DNA from: Saccharothrix ecbatanensis
GTDB taxonomy: Bacteria; Actinomycetota; Actinomycetes; Mycobacteriales; Pseudonocardiaceae
Assembly (NCBI RefSeq): GCF_014205015.1
Contig: NZ_JACHMO010000001.1
Location: 2,294,001 to 2,358,000, forward strand
DNA length: 64,000 nucleotides
Direction of reading: 5' to 3'
The notes under the pieces were generated by a model. The model did not search any database, had not been told where the DNA came from, and saw nothing but the letters and a program-made list of their open reading frames with translations. Both the position numbers and the translations under genes were made by a program. The first letter of the stretch is position 1. The number at the start of each line of letters is the position of its first letter. Below are positions 24,873 through 32,213 of the stretch, one piece after another.

Positions 24873-25595
24873 ATGACCAGCAACAACAACCCCACAGTCG
24901 TCCTGGTGCACGGCGCGTTCGCGGACGGCTCCAGCTGGGCCGGGGTGATCGACCGGCTGCGGGCGCGTGGCGTCGAGGCGGTCGCGGTGAGCAACCCGCT
25001 GCGCGGCTTGGCGCACGACGGCGACTACGTGGCGAGCGTCGCGGGCCAGATCGACGGGCCGGTCGTCCTGGTCGGGCACTCCTACGGCGGACCGGTCATC
25101 ACGCACGCCGGTTCCAAGACCCCGAACGCGAAGGCGCTGGTCTACGTGGCGGCGTTCGGCATCGACCAAGGTGAGAGCGCGCTGGGTTCGGTCGAGAGCT
25201 TCCCGCCGGTGGACCTCGGCACGTCACTGGTGCAGCAGACGTTCCCCGACGGCGAGAGCGTCGAGGTCGAGTTCACCATCCGCCGTGACGCGTTCGCCGG
25301 GGTGTTCGCCGCCGACCTGCCCGCCGACTTCACCGCGACCGCCGCCGCCAGCCAGCGTCCGATCGCAGCGCGGGCGCTAGGCGAGCCCTTGACTGTCGAG
25401 CCGGCCTGGAAGACCCTGCCCTCTTGGTTCTTGGTGGCAACGGCCGACAACGCCATCCACCCCGACTCCCAGCGCGCCGCCGCCAAGCGCCTGGACGCCA
25501 CCACAGTCGAGGTAGACGCCTCGCACGCAGTAGCAGTGTCCCGCCCCGACGAGGTAGCAAACCTGATCCTCGCCGCCGTCAACTCCCTAACCTGA
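24873..25595 (+). CDS. Alpha/beta-hydrolase (esterase-like), OhrR-associated
   Basis: 240 aa cytoplasmic hydrolase. VVLVHGAFADGSSW provides the oxyanion region, GHSYGG the nucleophilic Ser near 75, and SHAVAVSRPDEVA the late catalytic His (about 223). Family members of this length include plant-type hydroxynitrile lyase/methylesterase relatives common in actinomycetes. ATG with GAACGAGGAG upstream. Divergent from the OhrR-like gene, so probably induced by oxidants or an aromatic ligand. The natural substrate is unknown. Confidence 0.88.
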   Translation: MTSNNNPTVVLVHGAFADGSSWAGVIDRLRARGVEAVAVSNPLRGLAHDGDYVASVAGQIDGPVVLVGHSYGGPVITHAGSKTPNAKALVYVAAFGIDQGESALGSVESFPPVDLGTSLVQQTFPDGESVEVEFTIRRDAFAGVFAADLPADFTATAAASQRPIAARALGEPLTVEPAWKTLPSWFLVATADNAIHPDSQRAAAKRLDATTVEVDASHAVAVSRPDEVANLILAAVNSLT

Positions 25596-25648
25596 CACCC
25601 CCGCCCCAACCCCCGCCCCTGACACCCCCGCCCCTGACACCCCCCGCT
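25592..25648. repeat. C-rich tandem repeat, unit CTGACACCCCCGCCC
   Basis: Three copies of a 15-nt unit start at 25592, 25619 and 25634, with a degenerate copy between the first two. The first unit contains the hydrolase stop codon. No coding role seen. Confidence 0.6.
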
Positions 25649-25673
25649 CAACGCAACCACCCCGCGAGGTCGC

Positions 25674-25746
25674 GTCGGTCGTTCGTGACCCATTTTCCGG
25701 CGATCACGCCCTTCGATCGTCGGAAAATGGGTCACGAGCGGCCGAC
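25674..25746. repeat. Very long imperfect inverted repeat (32-bp arms, 9-nt loop)
   Basis: The core arms at 25683-25699 and 25721-25737 are a perfect 17 bp (left arm TCGTGACCCATTTTCCG). Pairing continues inward to 25705/25715 with one mismatch and outward to 25674/25746 with two G-T wobbles. This is longer and AT-richer in its centre than the other hairpins here. It may act as a terminator, but its size also fits a miniature mobile or REP-like element. Confidence 0.75.
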
Positions 25747-25840
25747 TTCCAGGCGACCGAGCCCGCGACGCCGGAGGCGGCGCAATCCAATACAGCGGCG
25801 CCATCCAACACAGCGCAAGCTTGTGTCGGAGGTGGTGCGG

Positions 25841-26572
25841 GTGTTGCGGCTGCCGTTCGCGGTGCACGACGAGGTGCGCGCGGAGTTCGAGCGACGCTGG
25901 TCGCGGGCGCGGCCTTCGCTGCTGGGTTTCCTCGCGCCACCGGTGGTCAGCCTGGTGGTCGCCCTCGTCGCCCCGTGGTCCGGCGCCGCGCTGCTGGGCT
26001 GGCCAGTCCTGGTGATCGGCGTCGCCGTGCCGGTGTGGTTCCTGGTCCGGAAGGTCTACCTGCACCGGACGAGCTGGTGGGCGGGCGTCGTCATGTACGG
26101 CGGGGTGGTGCAGGCGCTCGGGGTCGGGTTCCTCACCGCGAGACCGCTGCTGGTCGTGCCCACGGTCGTGGCGGCGGCGATCGGTGTGCTGCTGGTGGTC
26201 CGGGCGAAGGCCGTGCTGCTGGACGAGGTCGGCTGCGCGATCGCCGGGACGACGCTCGGCGTGCGGAGCGCGTCGCGGCAGGTCCGCAGCCCCACCGGCC
26301 ACCTGGTGCCGGCCCACGCGGTGTTCGACGGCGAATGGCTGCGCTGGCACGTGTCCACCGGGTCGTCCCACCCGGACACGTTCGGCGGCGAACTCCCGAT
26401 GGCCGAGATCATCGACGTGTGGGTGGCCGAGGCGAGCGGCGAGCCCGGCGGTCCGGTGGTCGTCGTGCGGACGCATGAACGGACCGTGGAACTGGTCGTC
26501 GGGCACCCGCACGACTTCGCCACCGTCCTCGATCGCCGGGTGCGGCTCCTCGGGCAACCGGGCTGGTCTTGA
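25841..26572 (+). CDS. Membrane protein of unknown function
   Basis: About 243 aa. The N-terminal part LPFAVHDEVRAEFERRWSRARP is cytoplasmic-looking, followed by roughly four hydrophobic segments (LLGFLAPPVVSLVVALVAP, GWPVLVIGVAVPVWFLV, WWAGVVMYGGVVQALGVGF, LLVVPTVVAAAIGVLLVV). A soluble C-terminal domain of about 110 residues (HAVFDGEWLRWHVSTGSS..., VVVVRTHERTVELVVGHPHDF) could be a PH-like beta barrel. The start is uncertain: GGAGG at 25828 favours the GTG at 25841, but GTGs at 25823-25835 are also in frame. I do not recognise the family. Confidence 0.65.
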   Translation: MLRLPFAVHDEVRAEFERRWSRARPSLLGFLAPPVVSLVVALVAPWSGAALLGWPVLVIGVAVPVWFLVRKVYLHRTSWWAGVVMYGGVVQALGVGFLTARPLLVVPTVVAAAIGVLLVVRAKAVLLDEVGCAIAGTTLGVRSASRQVRSPTGHLVPAHAVFDGEWLRWHVSTGSSHPDTFGGELPMAEIIDVWVAEASGEPGGPVVVVRTHERTVELVVGHPHDFATVLDRRVRLLGQPGWS

Positions 26573-26670
26573 CCTGGCCGGCCCTGAGGCCACGGATCGT
26601 CGTCGCGTGACGTCCGCCGTTGTTACTCGTTGGTCAGGAAAGACGTTCGACGACGGAAGGGGCAGCGGCC

Positions 26671-27522
26671 ATGGCGACCGAGCGGTTGCGGCTTGAGGAC
26701 GGCACGGAGCTGAACGTGGCACACAGCGGCCCCTCCGACGCCGAGGTGACCGTGGTGCTCGCGCACGGCTACGCGCTGGACCACCGCAGCTGGCACCGGG
26801 TGGTGGCGGCGCTGCCGGACTCCGTGCGGGTGATCGCCTACGACCACCGCGGGCACGGCGGGTCGTCGCCGGCGGACAAGGAGACCGCGACGATCGAGCG
26901 GTTGGGCGAGGACCTCGGCGAACTCGTCGAACGGCTGGCGCCCGACGGGCGGGTGATCCTCGCCGGTCACGCGATGGGCGGGATGGCCGTGATGGCGATG
27001 GCCGAGCGCCGTCCCCGCCTGTACCGGCAGCGGGTGGCGGGGGTGGTGTTCGTGTCGACCGCCGCGACGGGGTTGGCGGAGACGTCGTTGGCCTGGCCCA
27101 AGGCGTTGGGGAAGCTCGTCCGCGAGCTGGAACGGGCGTTCGGGCCGTTGGTGCGGGCGGTGCGGGAGAAGATCGAGCCGACGAAGACGGCCGGGTTGCG
27201 CTGGTGGCTGTTCGGCGACGAGCCGCGCCAGGAGGACGTGGACCTGACCGCGGACATGGTGTGGGCGCACTGGCCGGAGACGGTCGCGTTGTTCCGGCCG
27301 GCGGTGGACCGGTACGACCGCGAGGCAGCCCTCACCGTCGCGGGCGAACGGCCGGTGATCGCGATGGTCGGCGACGAGGACCGGCTCGTGCCCGAGTCGA
27401 ACGCCAAGGCGCTGGCCACGGCGGTCGGCGGCGAGTCGGTGGTGGTGGAGGACGCGGGCCACATGCTTCCGTTGGAAGCGCCGACCGAGGTGGCGGCTCG
27501 GATCATGGAACTTGGCGTCTAG
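26671..27522 (+). CDS. Alpha/beta-hydrolase-fold protein with Ala in place of the catalytic Ser
   Basis: 283 aa. The fold is complete: LAHGYALDHRSW, YDHRGHGGS, a nucleophile elbow, a helical cap, then GDEDRLVPESNA (acid) and DAGHMLPLEAP (His). The elbow reads GHAMGG, with Ala101 (codon GCG) where G-x-S-x-G hydrolases have serine. It is therefore unlikely to work by the usual acyl-enzyme route. It could be a non-enzymatic or cofactor-free enzyme of the fold, or recently inactivated, although there is no other decay. ATG at 26671 with GGAAGGGG 9 nt upstream; an in-frame earlier start lacks similarity. It ends at a perfect hairpin facing the PRC-barrel gene. Confidence 0.85.
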   Translation: MATERLRLEDGTELNVAHSGPSDAEVTVVLAHGYALDHRSWHRVVAALPDSVRVIAYDHRGHGGSSPADKETATIERLGEDLGELVERLAPDGRVILAGHAMGGMAVMAMAERRPRLYRQRVAGVVFVSTAATGLAETSLAWPKALGKLVRELERAFGPLVRAVREKIEPTKTAGLRWWLFGDEPRQEDVDLTADMVWAHWPETVALFRPAVDRYDREAALTVAGERPVIAMVGDEDRLVPESNAKALATAVGGESVVVEDAGHMLPLEAPTEVAARIMELGV

Positions 27523-27523
27523 A

Positions 27524-27551
27524 GCCCGGCGGCCGAGCACGGCCGCCGGGC
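27524..27551. terminator. Bidirectional hairpin terminator
   Basis: A perfect 12-bp stem (arms GCCCGGCGGCCG and CGGCCGCCGGGC) with an AGCA loop, 1 nt after the hydrolase stop and between convergent genes. Confidence 0.85.
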
Positions 27552-27591
27552 ATCCGGTTCATGGCTTGCGGCCACGCCGCCCGCTGGTCGT

Positions 27592-28038
27592 TCACCTCGA
27601 CGACGGCGTGGTCCGGTAGCTCTCGGTGTAGTAGTCGCCGAGGCGCTGCCGGTAGTCGTCGGCGTCGAACGTGTCCGCGTCGTACTCCGGCGCCTCCCGC
27701 ACCTGGTCCTTGGTGCGGTCGACGTGCACCTTCTTGGCGTCGTGGTCGACCTTGACGACGGCGCCGACCGGCAGCACGACCTTCAAGCGCGACAGCCACG
27801 TGCCCGCGTCGACCAGCAGGCAGTCGGCGGGCACGCGGGCGTTGGACTGGTCGACCTCGCCGATCGAGCCGTCCAGCGCCTCGACCTCGTACCCGATCAG
27901 GCCGATGTCCGGGCGGTCCTGCCGCCCGGCCGACTCGGTCGCCTCGTCGGCCTCGGGGGAGTCGGTGTCGCGCCGGTCGAGCGTTTCCGCGACGTTGCGC
28001 CAGACCCACGGCGCGAAGGGGATGGGGAGCGGCTGCAT
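27592..28038 (-). CDS. PRC-barrel domain protein
   Basis: 148 aa, soluble. Residues about 45-115 form a PRC barrel (DIGLIGYEVEALDGSIGEVDQSNARVPADCLLVDAGTWL...KVVLPVGAVVKVDHDAKKVHVDRTKDQV), a small beta barrel shared by the photosynthetic reaction-centre H subunit and RimM. The acidic C-terminus EYDADTFDADDYRQRLGDYYTES is typical of stress-linked PRC proteins of actinomycetes. ATG chosen for the GGAGG 6 nt upstream. Partner unknown. Confidence 0.82.
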   Translation of the reverse strand: MQPLPIPFAPWVWRNVAETLDRRDTDSPEADEATESAGRQDRPDIGLIGYEVEALDGSIGEVDQSNARVPADCLLVDAGTWLSRLKVVLPVGAVVKVDHDAKKVHVDRTKDQVREAPEYDADTFDADDYRQRLGDYYTESYRTTPSSR

Positions 28039-28175
28039 CTCGGCCTCCTTGGTCGGATGGACAACCTGGGAGTACCCGTTAGGAGGGCCTCCGAGTCCCC
28101 ACGAGACAGGTGGCCCGCGCCCGTCGCTGCTCAGCAAGCAGATGCCCCGGAACCTCGGGTTCCGTCACTAGCGGG

Positions 28176-28811
28176 TTACGTGGTCCAGCGCCAGACCGAT
28201 GGCGGCCGTCCGCCCTTCGGCAGGGCGGCGGCGTGCTGGGCGGTGCGTTCCAGCCCCGGCACCCGTTCCATGGTCCGCCCCAGGTTGGCCGGGTACGGAC
28301 GGTCGCCGGTGAGGGATTCGGTCAGGTCCAGCGCCTGCGCGGTGGTGAACTCGCGGCCCAGCAGGCCGGCGGTGAACGTGGTGTCCCGCCAGAGCCGGTC
28401 GGCGAGCATCGGACGGCAGTCCCGGACGATGCGGTCGTGGTCGAACGCCAGCGGCGGCACGTCGTCCAGCTGGGTCCACGTCGGGCCGGCGCCGGTCAGC
28501 CGGGTGGCGTCGATCGTGGACCACAGCGCGATCGACAACGTCGGCCCGCGTGGATCACGGGACGGCTCGTCGAACGTCGCCAGCTGACCCGACGCCGAGA
28601 TCGCCTCCTCGGGCACACCGAGCTTGCCGGTCACCGCACGTCGGGCCGCGTCACGCAGCCGCTCGCCCCGGCCCAGCAGCACACCGGGCAGGGCGAGCGC
28701 GCCCGCGAACGGTTCGAGCGCGCGTGGAGCGACACCGAGCAGCACAGTGCGCGCGTTCGGGTCGAAGCGCAGCGCCAGCACGTCCACCGACACGAGGGTC
28801 GACTCGATCAT
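28176..28811 (-). CDS. NrtR-like regulator: degenerate Nudix domain plus winged helix
   Basis: 211 aa. The N-terminal Nudix fold (about 5-140) has LALPGVLLGRGERL and SRDPRGPTLSIALW as in NrtR and ADP-ribose Nudix proteins. However, the Nudix box that should read REUXEE is R58-A-V-T-G-K, so metal-binding glutamates are missing and hydrolysis is unlikely. The C-terminal part (about 145-211; FTAGLLGREFTTAQALDLTESLTGDRPYPANLGRTME...RPPSVWRW) fits the NrtR winged helix, which in the family binds DNA and releases it on binding ADP-ribose or related nucleotides. It is the last gene of the operon, 19 nt after the PurA paralogue, with GGAGG 9 nt before the ATG. The palindrome at the operon start is its probable operator (autoregulation). 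A plain Nudix hydrolase is the less likely alternative. Confidence 0.8.
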   Translation of the reverse strand: MIESTLVSVDVLALRFDPNARTVLLGVAPRALEPFAGALALPGVLLGRGERLRDAARRAVTGKLGVPEEAISASGQLATFDEPSRDPRGPTLSIALWSTIDATRLTGAGPTWTQLDDVPPLAFDHDRIVRDCRPMLADRLWRDTTFTAGLLGREFTTAQALDLTESLTGDRPYPANLGRTMERVPGLERTAQHAAALPKGGRPPSVWRWTT

Positions 28812-28830
28812 GCCCCAATCCTCCCGCACG

Positions 28831-30120
28831 TCACCGGGGGACCGGTGTCCGCACCGCGTAGGCCGCCCGGTCGGGGCCGGCGCCGGTCACGAGGACCGGC
28901 ACGCCCAAGTCCTCTTCCAGCCACGCCACCGGGTCCGGCATGTCGACCAACGTCGGCGTGCGGCCGGAAAGGAACTCGGTCAGCCCCGAGGACGGCAGGG
29001 GAGCGTCGTACGAGGTGGCCACCTTGAGACCGTCGACGTCCAGGTGCGTCACGGCCAACGCGTCCACGCCACCGCACGCCTCCACCGCGTACCGCAGCAG
29101 CACGGCGTCGAGGTGCCCCGCCCGCCACGAGCCCTGGTACTCGCCGGTGCCGTTGTGGCGTTCAGGGAACCGTGCCAGCACGCCGTGATCCTCGGTCGGA
29201 AGCGGCCCCGCGCCGTGGCGGGTCTGGTAGGTCCTCGTCACGCCGATCACGGTGGCACGGCGGTGTCCCAGCAGGCTCCGGGCGTTGTCCGGCGTGACCG
29301 TGGACCACGTGGTGTGCGGGTGGAACCCGTGCCACTGGTCGAGCAGCACACCCTGCGCGCCCTCGAACACCAGCCGGCCACGATCGGCGAGCCGGCCGAC
29401 CTCGTCACCGGTCGTGACGCGGACCGCCCCCGCGAAGTCCCGGTACAGCGCCACCAACTCGTCCACCGACGTGCCGGCGCCGATCAGCGGCTCGTAGAAC
29501 CGGGCCAGCGCGTCGAGCTTCCCCCGCAGCACCGAGGGCCGGGCGCAGTCGCCGACCGTCGGAGCCGGCCCTGGAACACCGATCACCCGCTGGTTCTCCA
29601 CCACGTCGCCCGGGACCGCGCCCGCGAGCAGCGCGTACCAGGCGGTCTCACCGATGCCCTTCCCGCACGACCCGTGCCGACCATCACCGCGGGCGTCCTC
29701 CCGCGCCCGGTTCGCGGCCACGTGGATCGGGGTGGTGAGCAGGGCGTCGGCGTCGATCGACAGCAGCCGGAGGGGGTCGGCGACACCGAGTGCCGCCAAC
29801 TCCTCCGACTCGCCGGCCAGGGCGATCGGCTCCACCAGCACGTGCCGGGAGAGGTGGGTCGGCACGCCCGCGAGCGTGCCGGACCCGAACTGGCTGAACG
29901 TGTGGTGCCGGTCGCCGACGACCACGTTGTGCGCGGCCTGCGCACCGCCGTTGAACCGGACCACAGACGTCACCGCGCCGCCCTGAGCCGCGCCGCCTTG
30001 CGCCAGACCGTCTTGCGCCAGACCGCCCCGCGCTGTGCCGTCCTGGCACAGCGCGTCGACGACCGCTCCCTTGCCCTCGTCGCCGAACCCCAGACCCACG
30101 ACGATGATGTGCTCCGCCAT
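28831..30120 (-). CDS. Adenylosuccinate synthetase paralogue with altered aspartate-binding loop
   Basis: 429 aa, PurA fold. The GTP P-loop FGDEGKG carries catalytic Asp14 (E. coli Asp13); FNGGAQAAHN retains His64 (His41) but has Ala for the first His. VFEGAQGVLLD, TRHGAGPLPTED, HLDVDGLK and TGAGPDR correspond to the IMP and GTP sites. The loop that binds L-aspartate in PurA (TTGR-R-R-TGW) is here H322-NGTGEYQGSWRAG-H336, so a different amine or no aspartate may be used. A low-complexity insert with AQDGLAQGGAAQGG (about 26-48) interrupts the first strand-helix unit. This is not the housekeeping PurA. It overlaps the VWA gene (TGATG). Inferred role: an amide-forming, GTP-dependent step on a purine-nucleotide-like substrate. 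Confidence 0.85.
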   Translation of the reverse strand: MAEHIIVVGLGFGDEGKGAVVDALCQDGTARGGLAQDGLAQGGAAQGGAVTSVVRFNGGAQAAHNVVVGDRHHTFSQFGSGTLAGVPTHLSRHVLVEPIALAGESEELAALGVADPLRLLSIDADALLTTPIHVAANRAREDARGDGRHGSCGKGIGETAWYALLAGAVPGDVVENQRVIGVPGPAPTVGDCARPSVLRGKLDALARFYEPLIGAGTSVDELVALYRDFAGAVRVTTGDEVGRLADRGRLVFEGAQGVLLDQWHGFHPHTTWSTVTPDNARSLLGHRRATVIGVTRTYQTRHGAGPLPTEDHGVLARFPERHNGTGEYQGSWRAGHLDAVLLRYAVEACGGVDALAVTHLDVDGLKVATSYDAPLPSSGLTEFLSGRTPTLVDMPDPVAWLEEDLGVPVLVTGAGPDRAAYAVRTPVPR

Positions 30121-31100
30121 CAGGTCAGCGCCACGTCGTCGGGACCGTCGAGCATCGGGGGAGTGGCCGACTTGGTCAGCCCCCTCCCACCCGCGTGGAC
30201 GAGCGCCTTGCCGACCGACTCGCTCTCCGCCACCGACCCGATCTCGGCCAGGTCCACCATCGCCTGGTCCAGGTCGACCACCCGCTCCTCCATCCCGATC
30301 GTGGCGGCGATCAGCTCGCACACCGCGCCCGGGTCGTCCAGCTTGAGGAAGTTCTGGCCGAGCAGGTCACGCCAGTGGTCGGCGATCTGCGGGTCGTCGT
30401 AGTACGAGGACTGCTTGGGCAGCACGAAGTACACGTGCCACTTGCGGCTCAGCTCCTGGTACACCGACGCCGGGTCGATGTCCTCCCGAACGTCGTCCCC
30501 GATGAGCCGGCGGATGTGCTTGGCCTCCAGCCGCGGCTTGTTCAGCTCGTCGCCGATCAGGAACAGGTAGCCCTTGCGCCCGCGCTTCTGCCACGCGTCG
30601 GTCACCACGTGCCGGGCCACGAAGTAGGCCGCGAGCTCGTACGACTCGCTCTTCTGCCCGCCGCCGTTGCCCTCCAGGAAGATGGTGCGCAGCTGCTCGT
30701 CCATCCGGTTGTCCGACTCGAACTGCCCGACCTGGAGCGGCACGCGGTCGCTGTCCGCGTCACCGATGCCGCCGAACATCAGCTGCGGGTCCGTCAGGTA
30801 GCCCTTGCGCTGCAACAGGCCGTGCAGCTTGCCCAGCTTGCGCTGCATGATCTTCGGCACCTGGCCCATAGAGCCGGTGACGTCGAACAGCACCGCGATC
30901 GGCGTCGAGTCGGCGTGGTCGGGTGAGTCACGGCACTCGCGCGCCACCACGCCCTTCGGGTCGAGCGACGGGTCGGCCTTCCACTTGTCCCTCGGCTGCG
31001 ACCGCAGCGTGGCGGTGTAGCCGAAGTCGTCGACGCCCTTGGCCGCGCGGAAGGTCCGGCCCGCCGCGTAGGCGTTGTCGTCCCACTTGCCGTGTCCCAT
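30120..31100 (-). CDS. VWA-domain protein with MIDAS motif
   Basis: 326 aa, soluble. A conserved N-terminal segment (GKWDDNAYAAGRTFRAAKGVDDFGYT) precedes the von Willebrand A core: PIAVLFDVTGSMG with Asp73-x-Thr75-x-Ser77 (MIDAS), LMFGGIGDADSDRVPLQVGQFES, SYELAAYFVARH, and KGYLFLIGDE (late acidic ligand). Further helices follow (ADHWRDLLGQNFLKLDDPGAV). VWA proteins usually act as metal-dependent scaffolds, often beside kinases, phosphatases or ATPases. Here the partner is the J-domain/pseudokinase gene ending 1 nt before its start. The subfamily is not one I can name; cytoplasmic by absence of a signal. Confidence 0.85.
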   Translation of the reverse strand: MGHGKWDDNAYAAGRTFRAAKGVDDFGYTATLRSQPRDKWKADPSLDPKGVVARECRDSPDHADSTPIAVLFDVTGSMGQVPKIMQRKLGKLHGLLQRKGYLTDPQLMFGGIGDADSDRVPLQVGQFESDNRMDEQLRTIFLEGNGGGQKSESYELAAYFVARHVVTDAWQKRGRKGYLFLIGDELNKPRLEAKHIRRLIGDDVREDIDPASVYQELSRKWHVYFVLPKQSSYYDDPQIADHWRDLLGQNFLKLDDPGAVCELIAATIGMEERVVDLDQAMVDLAEIGSVAESESVGKALVHAGGRGLTKSATPPMLDGPDDVALT

Positions 31101-31101
31101 G

Positions 31102-32097
31102 TCAAGCTCCTGTCCTGGGTAGCGCGAACGGGCGGAAGGTCCGTTCGCCGTAGAGTTCTTCGAGCAGGTCGTCGTACTCGGTGAGCAGGTCGGCGGTGTC
31201 GGGCCGTCGGTCCGGGTTGTCCTGCGTGCACCACCGCGCGAACGTGCGCTGTCGGGTTTCGTTGTCCGCCAGGAGGTCCAGCATCAGCATGTGTGCCATG
31301 TGGACGTCCGTGGCGGTGGTGACCGGTCGTCCGTCGTGGACTTCCGGCGGGTAGGCGATGGTCTTGTCGGTGGCCAGGAGCCGTTCGCCGGCCGTGACGC
31401 CGAACGTCCAGCCCGCGAGCACGATCCCGTGCTGCTCCGGGTGCACCAGCACGTTCGCCGGGGTGATCGCGCCGTGCACCAGTCCGATCTGGTGCGCGCC
31501 CGCGATCGCCCGCAGCAGCCTGCGGTGCATCCACGCGTAGTCACGCCCGTCCAGGCCTCCGGGGAACGCCCGGCGCACGTCCGCCAGCGTGACGAACCCG
31601 TCCACCAGCGGTTCGAGCACGGTGAAGGCGCGCTCGCCGCGACCCACGTCACCGGACTTGTCGACCAGGCGCGGGTAGTAGGGGCGGAGCCGGCGGTCGG
31701 TGAGCCGGTCGAGGCGGCGCAACGCGTCCCACTCGGCGTGCAGCAGCGGGTTGAGCGCCGGGTTCCGCACCACCTTGACCACGTGCGGGCCGTCGGTCCG
31801 GTAGACGTTGGCGACGCTGCCGACCGCGTGCCGGTCGGTGATCCGGTAGGTGGCGTGCGCGGTGCGCAGTTCGACCGGCGTCCCGTGCTGCCACTCGTGG
31901 TGCAGTCGGGTCAGCTCCGCCGACGCCGCGTGCGCCCTGGCGTCGTCCGCGCCGACCCGATCGGGGTGCAGCACGGTCGCCAACGCCCGGAACAGCCTCT
32001 GCGCCTCCTTCTTCCGGGTCGTGTCGAACGGACCGAACAGATCGGCCGGCGAGCCTGCCCGCTCGACTCGGTCGAGCGCTTCGTCCCTGGTGAACAT
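31102..32097 (-). CDS. J-domain fused to a pseudokinase
   Basis: 331 aa. Residues about 18-75 form a J-domain-like helical hairpin with HPD at 44-46 (RLFRALATVLHPDRVG), the triad that stimulates DnaK ATPase. A protein-kinase fold follows (about 80-310): GSVANVYR (glycine loop), VVKVV with Lys108, GFVTLADV hinge, and a catalytic loop HGAITPAN in which the proton-accepting Asp is Ala210. The DFG position reads LAGWTFG, so the metal-binding Asp is also missing. A C-terminal FARWCTQDNPDRRPDTADLL resembles kinase subdomain XI. The protein is therefore probably a scaffold or nucleotide sensor linking DnaK to the VWA protein rather than a kinase. First gene of the operon; apparently leaderless. Confidence 0.85.
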   Translation of the reverse strand: MFTRDEALDRVERAGSPADLFGPFDTTRKKEAQRLFRALATVLHPDRVGADDARAHAASAELTRLHHEWQHGTPVELRTAHATYRITDRHAVGSVANVYRTDGPHVVKVVRNPALNPLLHAEWDALRRLDRLTDRRLRPYYPRLVDKSGDVGRGERAFTVLEPLVDGFVTLADVRRAFPGGLDGRDYAWMHRRLLRAIAGAHQIGLVHGAITPANVLVHPEQHGIVLAGWTFGVTAGERLLATDKTIAYPPEVHDGRPVTTATDVHMAHMLMLDLLADNETRQRTFARWCTQDNPDRRPDTADLLTEYDDLLEELYGERTFRPFALPRTGA

Positions 32098-32122
32098 AGT
32101 TTGAGTCTAGACGACTCAAACT
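32098..32122 (-). promoter_or_regulatory. Operator palindrome overlapping the -10 of a leaderless promoter
   Basis: Perfect 10-bp arms AGTTTGAGTC and GACTCAAACT with a 5-nt spacer abut the ATG of the J-domain/pseudokinase gene. On the minus strand TAGACT (32104-32109) is followed by 6 nt and then the ATG, placing transcription start at the A of ATG. A protein on this palindrome would cover the -10 and +1. No clear -35 or Shine-Dalgarno is seen. The NrtR-like protein of the operon is the obvious ligand. Confidence 0.72.
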
Positions 32123-32180
32123 GCTGGCGGGATGGAATAACGGTGTGTCCCCGGTCACGTCGGCTACCCGGCGGCGGCTT

Positions 32181-32203
32181 GGCGGTGCAGGCGGCTCACC
32201 GCC
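32181..32203 (-). terminator. Possible weak terminator after the DinB-like gene
   Basis: 7-bp arms GGCGGTG and CACCGCC with a 9-nt loop, just beyond the stop of the minus-strand DinB-like gene. Confidence 0.35.
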
Positions 32204-32213
32204 GCCATGCGCG

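Noticed and set aside
28831..30120. Housekeeping purA
   Set aside because: The aspartate loop is not conserved, an insert is present, and it lies in an operon with regulatory-type proteins.
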